From contig JBCFYV010011135.1 in assembly GCA_039000515.1 (NCBI GenBank), forward strand, positions 12,818,468-12,882,467: a stretch of 64,000 bases of DNA, given 5' to 3'. Below the pieces are notes generated by a model. The model searched no databases. It worked only from the letters and a program-made list of their open reading frames with translations, and was not told the DNA's origin. Source of the DNA: Timema cristinae. Lineage: Eukaryota > Arthropoda > Insecta > Phasmatodea > Timematidae. Each line of letters begins with the position of its first letter. Within the stretch, counting starts at the first letter, position 1. Positions 33,336 through 44,852 of this stretch are shown piece after piece. The position numbers and the translations under genes were made by a program.

Positions 33336-34759
33336 TATTATAAAATCTACTTTCCGGCATGTGAAATAAAATAATTTTCCAAGTTGGTAAAACGACCACG
33401 CTACATAACATAAAACCTGGAAAGTTTGTATTTAAAAAAACATATTCCTGAATATAGAGGGGACCTCAATATTCCTAAGCTCGGCGTGTCGGAAAACTTT
33501 AACTTTGTAAAGACAAAAGAAAATAGTCTAGAAATTAAAGAATACAAAAACTAAAGATTATATTAAAGGTGATTAATTAGTATTCCGAATACATATCTAA
33601 AGATAAAAACATAAACTAGCGCCTATTTAGTAACAACATATCAATTAGATTAAACAAAATCTGACGTAATAGCTTAGGGGCTGCGATTATCTTTGGGAAA
33701 TGACGATGCTCAATATTTAATATGTGTTTGTAACAATGTATATAACTTTGTTCATGCTCTTGGTGGAATAATATACTCTTTTATTCCAACATGTTTCTGT
33801 TACAATGTCTATTACTACGTTTAACTTATATTTGGATAGTACTTAGGTAAAGATTTAGTTTCCAAATGGTCAGCGTTTGTTCGTACACCCAGTATGTTTA
33901 CTAAGTGATATTTTGTTTCAAAGATTTTATTTATTTTAAATTAATTAATTTACAGAACTGGTTTGTGATTATCATAGTTAGCTCATGATTGTACACGAAG
34001 GAACCATAAAAATGATGGCAACCGGATATTCACCGTCCTAATTTAATATATTTTAATGCGGTTAACCTGTGCTAAGAAAAGTCCAGACTGTTAAAAACTG
34101 ATATAAAAATATTTTACACTCAAAATAAGTGAAGAAAGTGTATAAACAAATGAATGCAACACTTAAAATTCAATGATACATTTTGGCATCCAATTTCATT
34201 ATACATTTAATTTCAAATTTATTTTGAATACTTATTTATTTAATTCTAATTATTTTGTAATTTTTGTGTTACAATAGCATTGTTTCAATTACAACATAAA
34301 TTATACCTTCACACATTACATTAGGATAAAATATTGTAATAAAATAGAAGCTAGTTATATTTTATTTAACTTTTCGTATAAAATTTCATATCATATCATA
34401 CTTTGATTATAAACCACTTTGATATCAATTATTTTATAACTTTATAACATTTCTTTATATTATACATCGTATTATTTTCATCCACTGTTTGTCACAGCTC
34501 AATGAGTAATAAACTACTTTATATAATTTCCCTCATTATTAAGAATAAAGATATTATTCAGCTAAATAGTATTGCCTTATCATCACAAACTTCCTAAAAA
34601 TGGGTATAGCAGGGAGGGGCAGGGAAGGGCAGATCAAATAAATTAATAAAAATAATTAATTAAATTTAGAAATAAAATGTGCGTGGGCAAGGTTAAGTTT
34701 AAACATAAATGGTTTTGTAATCCTTTAAATATGGCAACACATTACACATACCACAACAG
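33336..34759. other. CSP-2 intron, AT-rich part
   Basis: Nothing recognised apart from AT-rich low-complexity sequence. A pyrimidine-poor G tract (GGGAGGGGCAGGGAAGGGC) lies near 34610. Confidence 0.4.
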
Positions 34760-35880
34760 TATGCCTTTATTAAGCTTTACTTTTGATCAAACTGTAAATT
34801 GAATCACACTCCAATACCATCTCCACTACCAAGAACATAATAAGGTTCTTCAGAGAGTCAGTGTTGAGAAGAAAATATGCAACAAATACGCGTATTCCAC
34901 TCCTCTGTGAGAAGTGGTGGTCCCAAAAGTACAAATGTATTGCAACTTTCAACGAGAATTTCATGAGAATCGTTGGGGGGTTTGAAAGATTACCTCTAGA
35001 ATGAAATGACAACACGAGGAAACAGAAATTCCAGTTACATTCTGATGCCACCAAAGCTCAATTCATCGTTTCTGTCGCTAGCCAAGTATTCTTCCTTATT
35101 GGAACCTCGGGTAAATGCTCTAAATTCTGAAAGCCTGGATCTGCTCCAATGTTCACATCCCATCAAACGAATTCTTGGAGTGATAACAACTCACCATAAT
35201 GAAGTAGAGCAAGTGTCTACAGAGATGTTAGAGGATGCCTACAAGATTTCTGAGGAAGTAAGAATGGAATTGACGGTGTCAAGATCTGTTAGAATACAGC
35301 ATCATCGCTCCAACCCTCCAGTCTTTTATAATACTGGAAGAGATCCATAGTAATTCCATACTTGGACTCTTTAGTGTCTTCGTTGGAGCAACGTTTCTCA
35401 GAAGAATATTCAGCTAATTTTTCACTTTTTATTCTACACCCTTTGATCGTGTTGGAGATGACCAGTCTAGACTTCAAGATGAAAGCCAAGTAGTTCTTGA
35501 TTTTTTATAAGTTGCAAGACTTTGTTTCCAAAGCTGAACTATGGTAATTCATTTGTAAGGAGAACAAACTCAGCAAAGAGCAGTTGATACAGCTGAACAT
35601 AGCAGAGCTTGTAAAATAGGCGGAAATATTTTACCTTAGCACAAAAAAGGCTCTGATCATCTCTCCTGCTTGACCATGCACCACTTGTACCATAGAGCGG
35701 TCATTCAGTAACTTGCGAGGAGTAGAGACCTGTCTAAGGCCGACGATGACAGGGGGGAGTCTCAATGGGCTATGCTTACTGAGTGTGCACAGAAAAACTG
35801 CATCAAAAAAAATTATAAATTTGAGAACGAAGTGTTAACAAGTTTTTCAGCAAATCCAAGATTTTTTTTATTTATGATGG
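34760..35880 (+). pseudogene. hAT (ZMYM1-like) transposase relic in the CSP-2 intron
   Basis: C-terminal half of a hAT transposase, sense to CSP-2, with frame jumps. Recognised in order: LCEKWWSQKYKCIATFNENF (about 34900), then the 114-codon ORF from 35006 with VRIQHHRSNPP (35290-35320), then VIPYLDSLVSSLEQRFSEEY (35350), and a C-terminal dimerisation region resembling ERSFSNLRGV...SLNGLCLLSVHRK (35690-35800). Frameshifts and stops throughout. No role in CSP-2 is implied. Confidence 0.78.
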
Positions 35881-35935
35881 GTTTTTTTTGATGAGATGAT
35901 TTGTGATTCTGCATTTAAGAAAACTAGTCTTAGTT

Positions 35936-36105
35936 CATGGGTGTAGCCAGGGTGGAGTAGGGAAGGTCACTTTCCCTAAGATTCTGGAAAAGAAAGCAAA
36001 AGTGACGTTAATATGTTGCTCCTTTTTAGTATTGCTTTATAGATTGATCGTCAAACTGCCCCCCTTCCCCCCACTGGAAGAAATTCAGCCTACGCCATTG
36101 TTCCT
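35936..36105. mobile_element. Small hAT-like MITE
   Basis: Ends TGGGTGTAGCCAGGGTGG and the complement of TGGCGTAGGCTGAATTTC are imperfect inverted repeats around a core with CCCCCCTTCCCCCC. Non-coding. Confidence 0.4.
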
Positions 36106-37316
36106 ATGTTGCGTTGCCCTGATACTTATTAATTTACTGATAATAATATTTCATCATTAAATACACATTTTACTCTTAGACCAGTCATTGAATACACAAC
36201 AAACAGGACCAACATGCAATGCAATCCTCAACACAATTGCCTTTTCTGACGTAGAAATGTGTATTGTTTGAAGGGTCACTCATGACATCATTATAGTTTC
36301 CTTTTATATTCTTTTTCCAGTGATAGACCTAGATATATATTTGTCCTGCTCGATGAAAAGTCAATGACCAAACACAGTTTTTATACTATTGAGCTTATTA
36401 ACTAAGCCCACAATATATAATATTTTAGTTTGTTGACATTTCTAAACAGGTTACATACCAATAAGTTAAAAAATACTAATATAGGTAAACCTTTAATCTA
36501 TTCAAATAGATAAAGAAGATAGTTTACTCAGTACTCAGGCTATTGCTTTCAAGTGGAGGGGTGCAGCTTAAAATAAAGGGTCGTTGTGTAATTTGTCAAG
36601 GTAAGGACGGGGTGGGGTGGGGACGGTGGAAGCCTTTGGTATGGGAAGTCCGGGTGTCACTTAACAGATTTCCCATAAGGCCAAACACTTTATGTAAAGT
36701 CAATTTTGAAATAAACGAGTTGTTATTTGAATGACTTAAACTACACGATGATTGAAAATGTATAGTATATAGGATTCATAATTGACTAAATATAAAAAAA
36801 AAGCCTCACCGAACATACGCCACTGAAGTGGGCTGTTTACGAAAGACCCACGAAAATAACACTTTGCATTATTTTAATTAATAAATTCAAGTCCTTATAA
36901 ATACTAATTCACATTTAAAAAAATTGTTTTTTTTAAAATGATAAAAAATCTTATTTATCTTATAAATTAAATAGTTGACATATTTTTCTCTAAATAGTTA
37001 TTTCACTTAATCAACTTTTAATAATGTGTGATAAAATAGATAGGTCTACGTATTAGAACTATTTGCAACTTTTCTAATGGTAAATTAATGTGTAAACCAA
37101 ACTGTTGACTAAATAATAACACTTATGTTTGAATTACAGCTTTCCCATAACAACATCTCCAATTAAACGTTGAAGTTCCATAGAAAATCTCTAATGTTCT
37201 CAGAGAACGATTCATTGAACTAATCAAAAAGAAGAAGGAAGGCATCATTAATTTAATAATAGTTTTTTTTTACATAAGAACAGGATTTACTAAGCTTGTA
37301 ATTAATGTTTTTCCAG
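36106..37316. other. CSP-2 intron, 3' part
   Basis: No gene. The complement of CAGTGGCGTATGTTCGGTG at about 36823 looks like another hAT terminus without a clear partner. The intron ends in a T-rich tract and TTTTTCCAG at 37308-37316. Confidence 0.45.
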
Positions 37317-37486
37317 ATAACATTCCTGACGCTCTGACTAATGGATGCTCGAAATGCACTGACGTGCAGAGGGAAGGTACTAAGAAGGTGATCAGACATC
37401 TGTACGATAACAAACAGGACATCTGGAAGCAGCTGCAGGCCAAGTATGACCCTGAACATGGGGTACCTTACGAAGTACGGCCCTAA
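37317..37486 (+). CDS. CSP-2, exon 2
   Basis: Phase-1 continuation: AT completes GAT (Asp 64), then NIPDALTNGCSKC with cysteines 74 and 77 (CX18C, CX2C), the helix TDVQREGTKKVIRHLYDNK, the conserved tryptophan region DIWKQLQAKYDPE, and the end HGVPYEVRP with TAA at 37484-37486. All four cysteines are in the family pattern CX6CX18CX2C. The C-terminus is unusual: the +1 frame across 37465-37502 keeps TKYGPNLEKL and TGA at 37500-37502, aligning with TKYAAQLAEV of CSP-3. A one- or two-base indel near 37462-37466 therefore seems to have changed and shortened the last residues. The lost tail lies outside the conserved core. Confidence 0.95.
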
Positions 37487-37502
37487 TCTGGAAAAGTTGT
37501 GA

Positions 37503-37537
37503 GCGTCACTTGGCGTCGTCTTTAATACTGTCGGCAC
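37503..37537 (+). promoter_or_regulatory. Conserved CSP 3'UTR block
   Basis: GCGTCACTTGGCGTCGTCTT then TAATACTGTCGGCAC, matching the blocks after CSP-1 and CSP-3. Confidence 0.6.
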
Positions 37538-37578
37538 TGATGATGTAATCTGCATTACACTCATGTAATACACTTTAC

Positions 37579-37584
37579 AATAAA
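37579..37584 (+). other. Poly(A) signal of CSP-2
   Basis: AATAAA about 90 nt after the stop codon, followed by a GTTGTTTTTG element as in CSP-1. Confidence 0.8.
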
Positions 37585-37585
37585 G

Positions 37586-38234
37586 TTGTTTTTGTTTATA
37601 AATTTATTTAAAGTCTTTAGCTTTATTTAAATCAATAGTATAGTACCCTTTTATTTCAAGTGTTTGTACCTAATTTAAATTATAAAACTAATTTAAACCA
37701 ATAGGAATCAATCTCAAAATCTTATCTAATTCTAACTTTAGCCAGTTTTTAATTTAGCAAATAATTGGTTTAACGTCTGAAATAATCAATATTTGACAAA
37801 ATTAGGAGTTGAATTAGATATGAATATAAGAGTTACGATTTATTTATTTAAGATGTCAAAACGAAAAAAACACAAACAAAAATAAAATATATAATTAAAA
37901 TTTCTTATACCGATTGTTTGAATCCAAATATATTATATAAAAAGTTTTATTCACCCTAATGTGACGAAATAGCTAAATAAGAACTATAAAAGGTCTTATA
38001 TTTGAAATCCAATTAAATTTTGCACTCAATTCATGTCCAGGATTGTCAAATTTCAATACGTATTTTGACTATATTATATTTACTTACTTACTATCTCTAT
38101 TTAACAAGCATTAATATCATTTTATATATAAATCACAAAGATTGTTTCTCATTATCGAGTGGTTCTACAGGTATAAAAGACCTGTTGTGGAAATGAAAAA
38201 TTACCTTGGACAATGAATGTAAGAGAGACGTCTG
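37586..38234. other. AT-rich spacer
   Basis: Nothing recognised between the CSP-2 3' end and the hairpin that follows. Confidence 0.45.
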
Positions 38235-38343
38235 TTCACGGTAGGAATTGACTTCTGAAAGGCCTTTTTCCCTACATAAATCTATTATATAGTAGGATAT
38301 TGGTAGGAAAAAAGACCTTTCAGAGAGTAATTCCTACCGTGAA
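38235..38343. repeat. 109-bp inverted repeat (hairpin)
   Basis: TTCACGGTAGGAATT, CTGAAAGG and TTTTTCCCTAC on the left pair with GTAGGAAAAA, CCTTTCAG and AATTCCTACCGTGAA on the right: arms of about 40 nt with few mismatches and a loop of about 28 nt. A tiny foldback MITE is most likely; a small-RNA hairpin is possible. Confidence 0.8.
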
Positions 38344-38745
38344 TGGAGTATAGGAAAGTGGAGGTCGTGGGAATTAAGTTTTTAGAGGAGCATGTCAGCT
38401 GTCACGAGGATAAACAGGGTTAGGAATGAAGTTATATAGGAAAGAGTTTGGTTATAGGTAGTACATGAGATAGTAGAGGAAGTAAGATTGAGATGTTATG
38501 GGCACGTAATGAGGATGTTGGAGAGTATTCCAAATAAAATGATGGAAATGTAGAATGTAGGGAAAAAAACAGCAAGAGAGCCCAAGAAAGAAATGGGAGG
38601 AGTAGATAAATGAAACTGTGCAAATTGAGAAGTTAAGAATGGAATCAATTAAAGGATGAAGACTGATATAAGAATAAAGGAAGGTGGAGGCAATATACTA
38701 ATCTACCCAGCCACAGGCTGGAAACAGTTGGTGATGATGATAGTG
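38344..38745 (+). pseudogene. LINE-3 3' fragment
   Basis: A different non-LTR end from LINE-1 and LINE-2: VRLRCYGHVMRMLESIPNKM, then a GKK(T)AREPKKE remnant and the tail phrase CAGCCACAGGCTGGAAACAG. The same tail phrase appears alone near 3895-3915. Confidence 0.65.
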
Positions 38746-39060
38746 ATTACTAAACCATAAGCCTTTTTGAAATCTGTGAATAATTATTTATATATATGCT
38801 ACTGTGAATGTGCTGAATGTAATGAGTTTGTAAGGTCACCGGTGATTCTACAAAGCCAGTGGTACACTTGGGGAATGTAAAGGAAGGTTTTACTATTTCA
38901 CCAACATGCCGAACATTTTACAAAATCACCGGTGAGTTTACAAAATTACCATCAACCACCAGTGAATGTTAATAAGCCGCGTCAAGATTAGGTTTGGTTA
39001 GGTTAGTTTAGCAAAGTTAGGCTAATTTAGACAAGCTTAGACTAGTTTATTTTAGAAAAA

Positions 39061-39275
39061 AATGCCAGGCTGCCACCGTGGTTCGGATTCCACGTTAAAC
39101 TGTAGGTCCTTCATTTCATCTCACAATCACCCTACCATTACACATTAGCGTAAGTGCGTATAACCGAACGAGTAGTAAGACGCGGTGCTATAATAATAAT
39201 AATAATAATAATATAATAATAATAATAATAATAATATATTAATAATAATAATAACAATAATAATAAAATAATAAT
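39061..39275 (+). mobile_element. SINE-A copy, 5'-truncated, with TSD
   Basis: Flanked by ATTTTAGAAAAA (39049-39060 and 39276-39287). Body and hairpin tail (ATAACCGAACGAGTA) end in an interrupted (TAA)n tract. Confidence 0.9.
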
Positions 39276-39287
39276 ATTTTAGAAAAA

Positions 39288-40395
39288 CATGGTGAAAGTA
39301 ATAAGGAAGCAGTTATAATTATGATTATAGAATTCAATATAAAATCTATTTGTGATAAAGATATTAAGAAAATTCATATAGTGATATATAAACAAATTTA
39401 ATGAATATATCTGTATAAATTAGTTAAAGTGGATATTGTTAATTCTACATATATGATTAGATATAACATGTAATAAAAACACATTAAAATGTGAGTCAGG
39501 TTGTACTACAATGAACAACGAAAATTATAACACATTAAAATTAATTAACATAATTAAACCACATATAAAGATTATTAATGACTAGTTTAACATAAATTTG
39601 TGGTCATATAATTGAAGGAGTGATTGAAAGAAACCAAACCAGGATCAAACCATAATCTACCCGTTATAGGCAATTTAGTCTTCTGCAACAGTAACACCTT
39701 AGATCATGTGGGCTGCACATATTAAAATGATCATAGGTGATATAATACATAATTAATTATTAAATCAACATTCCTAGCAACGTTATGAACAGTATCTAAA
39801 ACTAGTTATAAAAATATTAAGTAAATCATAGTAATAATAATTATTCCATGCTCTTATCTTTAGTACAGTCTTAACAGTATCTACGGAGAAATTTCTCTTT
39901 GTATTTCATACTGAAACATCCCCTTAGGTTTCTCTGACTTCAAACTGATATTTCCGCTTGGTGATCAAGTTAGACAGTAAATAAATGAATGATATATTCA
40001 ATAGAACACTATATCCATATCGAATAACTTATATTATCGTGGTTTAAGATATCGGTCTAACAATATATGTGAAAGTTCAAAATATATTCAACACCACAAA
40101 CAAACGGTACACCAGTACATCAATTTATTTCATTTTCAGGCAAAAGACAACACTAATTATCATAGGTTTGATGTTTTAAATTATGTTTTAATTATAATTA
40201 TTTTGATTATACGTTTCCTACAGCTAAACTATATCTAGAACGCTTTCTAAAAAAAAAAAGTAACACAGTCTGTGTTTGGTTCTTTATTGTACAATTTATT
40301 CACTGCTAATGCAGCTACGTATGAAATCTACGATTGGTGGTCATAAAATGCTAATCCTTATTGGATTCGGGAATAAGTTTGATATATTGAGACAT
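39288..40395. other. AT-rich intergenic DNA
   Basis: A weak SINE-B head remnant lies near 39600-39715 (minus; GATCAAACCATAATCTACCC and CACCTTAGATCATG). Otherwise nothing recognised. Confidence 0.4.
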
Positions 40396-40580
40396 GATAA
40401 AACGTGGTAAGGGTGGAATTTTCCGAAGGAAGTCATAGATCGAGAAACAAAACTATGATATGCATTTGCATATTATTAAAATACACTCCTAAATGGATAT
40501 TCAGTCCAAATTTTATTTGTAGGGCCTTGTCTGAAAGCTCGACAGGTTACAAGATGTGTTTCCACGTACTAAATCGTCAA
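40396..40580. mobile_element. Decayed third copy of the (TCAG)n repeat
   Basis: GGGTGGAATTTTCCGAAGGA, ATATTCAGTCCAAATTTTAT and the following GTAGGGCC align in order with GGGTGGAATTTTCTAAAATC and ATACAGTCCGAATTTCATGC of the 961 and 3314 copies. The 74-codon ORF at 40404 is within it. Confidence 0.5.
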
Positions 40581-41099
40581 CTTATGCCAGCAGCTATCAC
40601 GTTTGTTAAATATTATCAATACCTATAAAATGAGACTAATTAAAATTGTAAAATATAATTTATTTTGACCAGAATGACTAAGATCCCTTTCTATAAATGT
40701 TGTACTTTAGGTCTGTGAGCGTCATATCTGACTCGCTTAAATATATCTTGGTAGGATAGGGTAATCATTGTACCTGAATTGGAAGATATTTTTATAGGTA
40801 TTCAATAATCAATCTAGTTGCTCTTAGGAATGTAATAAGTGTTGATATTTCAGTCTAAAATAAAACCATCACCGTAACAAAGCCAACATTTCAGGGGGGA
40901 ATCCTCCCAACGGTCACAAACGAAGAAAAACACGTATATTAAAAACCTTTTGAAGGTATCTTGGGCGAGATTTTATGCTAATTAAGGGCAGAGATTAAAT
41001 ATATTAAGTGTTTTAAATTTTAATAGTATTTAGAAAATGACATAATACGTCCTCTCTAAAAATTAATATTGGACACTTACTAAATAAAGTCATACCCAG

Positions 41100-41530
41100 T
41101 TGGGGCAGAACCGAGGAGTGGGTTTTAGAATGGGGGGAATGGGATATCAGGGGGAAGAGTAATAATATTTGCCCCTTCAATATTTATTTCACTCCCCTCT
41201 TATATTTTGAAATACGATACAATTAAAGAAATCCAAATAGCTTCTGAATCTAATGGCATTGTTTGAATTAATTTTTTTAGGCCAGGTGAGAACTATTATA
41301 ATTATTTTTTAGAATTTAATGTATACAAATTTCAAAAAAAAAATTATAAACATATTCTATAGTCATATAGTTTTCAAAAATATTCTAGAAGCACTAAAAT
41401 AGCTGAAGGCGATTCAAGTGTCAAACGTTTGCTGGGGGAAGTCCCCCGGAAATCATTAGGCTGGGGTAAGGGTGAAATGTGCCTTAAAGTCCCATTTTTG
41501 TTCATTTACCTTCTCCCCCCTACACAATAA
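41100..41530. repeat. Short copy of the degenerate 65-bp repeat family
   Basis: GGGGCAGAACCGAGGAGTGG leads into phrases shared with 26480-27965 (CCAAATAGCTTCTGAATCTA, TTTCAAAAATATTCTAGAAG). Flanked by CCCC-rich segments. Termini unclear. Confidence 0.4.
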
Positions 41531-42074
41531 AGTTTTTCAGTCACTGATCTAACGTGGATCATTTTAGAGACGATTTTGTTTTCTCTAATAAAGTAAGAAG
41601 TTTGATTCTGATTCGTAGAGAAAATTTTACACCTTTCAAATAAAGGTATTTACAACTTTACCAAAAGAAATGAAGACTATAACACTTTATATAACTTCAA
41701 GATGTTTGGGGATTCCCTTATAGGCCTATCATTGTTGTTTCTTTGCCGACTCATTTGAGAAGTGTTTCTCCGAACTACCAGTCAAAGAGTTTTAAATTAA
41801 AATATTTTCTTCTCTAATCTCAAAGACTTACCCACTTTCACAACTCTCCCCTCATTCACTGATATTTCATTTTTCCTTTGTCAATATTTCATCAGCCTTG
41901 CTGTTTGACTAATGAACACAATCACAAACATTAGAATACCTGTAAGCTCGTTTTTTTATCGTTTTGTTTGAACTGTAAATTAAGAAATATTGATTTTTAT
42001 CTATCATATTTGAGGGGTTTTTGAGCCCTCAAATTCACCACTTAACTATGGCTTTGAATAAAATATATACAGTA
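41531..42074. other. Intergenic DNA, nothing recognised
   Basis: No exon or repeat family identified. Confidence 0.4.
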
Positions 42075-42695
42075 CAGGGGTGAATTGGTTGTTTCCATTC
42101 GGCCAGGGACTACATAAATTCATAAATACATTTGAAGTTACGTTTCAGTTAAAGTTGAGGGGTTTGGAGGAGGTATTTATATTACTAATAAATATAATCC
42201 AGAGGAAATTTCAGCTACAATATCAATGATTATGCCAAATAACCAGTTCACATAAAAAAATATGTTCTATTTTCTACGGAGATAAGCAGAAGTAAATAAA
42301 AAGTTATTCTCCATTGTTAGACAATATCTGGGAGTATATTCTTGAAATATGTAAGTTTGTAAAATAATTCTTCACCCACTACTTGTATATATTATAAAGC
42401 TAGTAAAAGTTGGTGTTCAACAAATAAATGTTTTTCACGTTTGGCCCAAGAAATTGTTTATAAACAACACCAAGAATCCAAAAATGGGGTTATTTTAAAG
42501 TTAATGCCATCGTATATATCCAAAACTGTTGTATATTTTGGACTAAACAGAATTCCTCAGCGGAACTTTTGAATAAAAACAATCCCTTAGGATTGAATGG
42601 ATAGCTGTATTTAATTTAAAATTAGCTGAGATGAACTAAATTAAACAAGCCCACCAGAATATGTCCAAGTGGCCCTGTGGTCCAGTACACCCCTG
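42075..42695. mobile_element. hAT-like MITE with CAGGGGTG ends
   Basis: Ends CAGGGGTGAATTGG and the complement of CAGGGGTGTACTGG are inverted termini 621 bp apart. Flanks ATACAGTA and ATCTAGAA share 5 of 8 bases, compatible with an old 8-bp duplication. Non-coding. Confidence 0.6.
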
Positions 42696-43027
42696 ATCTA
42701 GAAGATATTTTTCATTTGATTAAAGACAACAATTCTCTTAGGTATTACCGAATCAAACTGCACAGTATTCTAAATATCTTTGCTCAAAGATCATTAAAAT
42801 AATATAAACTTTGTAACTCTTGTGTTAATTGTACACATTTTGGTTAGTTTTGTGTTTGCTTGGTGGCCTTGTGTATGAAAATTACAAATAAATGTTAATT
42901 AACACCCTAAACTAATTAATTTGTGCAATATATTAACTGTGCGAAATAATGGTTCCTTAACACGAGATGATCCAATTCACACGGAGGATAACTCCTAAGT
43001 ATTTCTACGACTGACACTTGAAGGGAC

Positions 43028-43282
43028 GTTTTATTATTCCAACGTCTTATCCATTCGGTCCATATAATTAGGTATTAGTTACACTGATAGTTTTAAGAAT
43101 TAGGAAGGTTATATTAAAAGGAATTGTACCTGCATTTGTATGGTGTAAGAGAGTTAAAAAATATCTTGGTAAAACCAACCTCAGTACACCCGACCAAGAT
43201 TCGAACCTTGATCTCCCCACTATCGGCAGTCTAGTCTATTGTGAGAGTAGAGTCTTATACCGTGCGGCCACCGAAGGGAGAT
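43028..43282 (-). mobile_element. SINE-B copy, near full length
   Basis: Minus orientation with B box complement GATTCGAACCTTGATC (43198-43213), body complement CCTGCATTTGTATGGTGTA, tail complement at about 43045-43070 and head complement GTGCGGCCACCGAAG. Confidence 0.8.
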
Positions 43283-44000
43283 AGTCACATAATCACATGG
43301 TGGTATATACTAGGGGAATAATATTTATAAAACTTTAAAATCACTTAAATAATCCACATTTATCTTGAAATTTAATTTTTTGACCTTTAAACTAATTTAA
43401 TTTTCTTGTTTAAAGACGTTCATCTCTCTTGTTACCAAACCATTATACTTAATCTTAGAATTAGATACTATTTATAGAACGTCATTATAATCGTGATAGT
43501 TTAATCTTTTTGTGTTTTTTTAATATATAACTTTAAATAAAGTTATATTTATACACAATAATACGTCTTCTGCTTAATTTGCCCAATCTTTGAAATATTA
43601 GAATCACTTCCTAGCGATTGAAACATTAATTAATAATTTGCAACTCGTTACAATGCTCATGTGGCTGACCCTTTAAAGGTGATTTAAATTAGGAAGTATA
43701 CTGAAAACTGTATGTAATTAAACTATTCATTGTCAAAATATTTATTCTTTAACTTAAGTACTTGCAATAAAATAAAACTTTAAGACATTCCTAGTATCAC
43801 ATAGTATTTCATAAATCACAAAATACACGTATGCAAAACTCAGTGAATACGTCATTCTGTTCCCCCTGTGAGGCATAATAAATTTATTTTTAGGTAGCTA
43901 CTTCTAAATTATTGGATTAATATAATGCAATTATTGATATTAATGTTAATGAATTCAAGGTAAGTATAGAAATAATAGAAAACATGTTGAAAATAGCAAA
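43283..44000. other. AT-rich spacer beyond CSP-3
   Basis: Nothing recognised before the CSP-3 poly(A) region. Confidence 0.45.
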
Positions 44001-44002
44001 TA

Positions 44003-44008
44003 TTTTAT
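44003..44008 (-). other. Poly(A) signal of CSP-3
   Basis: AATAAA on the minus strand about 80 nt after the stop codon. Confidence 0.75.
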
Positions 44009-44052
44009 TGTTAACTATTGACTCTAAATGGAATACATGTTATACAAAGGAA

Positions 44053-44086
44053 TGTCAACAGTATTGAAGACGACGCCAAGTGACGC
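44053..44086 (-). promoter_or_regulatory. Conserved CSP 3'UTR block
   Basis: GCGTCACTTGGCGTCGTCTT then CAATACTGTTGACA on the minus strand, immediately after TGA, as in CSP-1 and CSP-2. Confidence 0.6.
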
Positions 44087-44271
44087 TCACACTTCCGCCA
44101 GCTGTGCAGCGTACTTTGTGACGTACGTATTATCATGGTCGAACTTGGTTTGTAGAAGCTTCCATTGCTCCGGCTTCTCACGGTAGAGGAATCTGATCAC
44201 CTCTTTGGTTCCCTGCTTCTGCTTTTCACTGCACTTGGAGCAGTCGTTGGTCAGGGCGTCAGGAATGTTCT
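44087..44271 (-). CDS. CSP-3, exon 2
   Basis: After a TTTATTCCAG acceptor, AG completes a split AAG codon (Lys 66), then NIPDALTNDCSKC with cysteines 76 and 79, the helix SEKQKQGTKEVIRFLYREK, the conserved tryptophan in PEQWKLLQTKFDHDNTYV, and the C-terminus TKYAAQLAEV with TGA at 44089-44087. The joined CDS is 381 nt, giving 126 residues, usual for the family after signal removal. The exon shows no damage. It converges on CSP-2 with 6.6 kb between stop codons. Confidence 0.96.
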
Positions 44272-44293
44272 CTGGAATAAAACAAACAGTTTG

Positions 44294-44852
44294 ATACCGG
44301 GATCACGATCAACTTTACATTAATTTAAAGTTAACTTAAAGTAACTTATCGTAAAGGATCTCTTCGTGTGTTTAAAAAGAAGCGATCACGATTTAGTTAA
44401 CTTAACGCAAGCGATGTCCTGGGAGATATTTTACTTTAAGTGAACGTTACAAGAATGGTATCACGTGATCTATCCACCCATCACTATGTGAGTGACGTCA
44501 ACAAGCTTATTTAGTAATCCATTTGTTGGTTTTAAGATCAAGGTCTACTCTTTAGATTAAGTTCTAGTGATCAGACATTGAAACAAAGTAATTAATCTAA
44601 AATGGGATAGCTAGATTTATTAAAAATGTTAGCGAAATTTATTTATTATATCGATTGAAAACTGTATACATTCACAGATCATCACTTTACAAATAGTACA
44701 AATCACAGATCATACTCGATAATGCAGATCTTTAGCTCGAGTTTTTACGTTAGGGTACGTGAGTCGTGTTCACACATCTGTTTCCTTAAGTTATGTGAAC
44801 TTTAAGTGAACGCTACGTTGAATTAACGTTAAGTTGATCGTAATCTTGGCAT
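44294..44852. mobile_element. Foldback MITE next to the CSP-3 acceptor
   Basis: Inverted ends share GATNACGATCAACTTNAC then TTAATT (left about 44301-44335, complement right about 44815-44845). 559 bp, non-coding, starting only about 20 bp upstream of the exon 2 acceptor, so it forms the polypyrimidine and branch-point neighbourhood of this intron. Confidence 0.7.
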
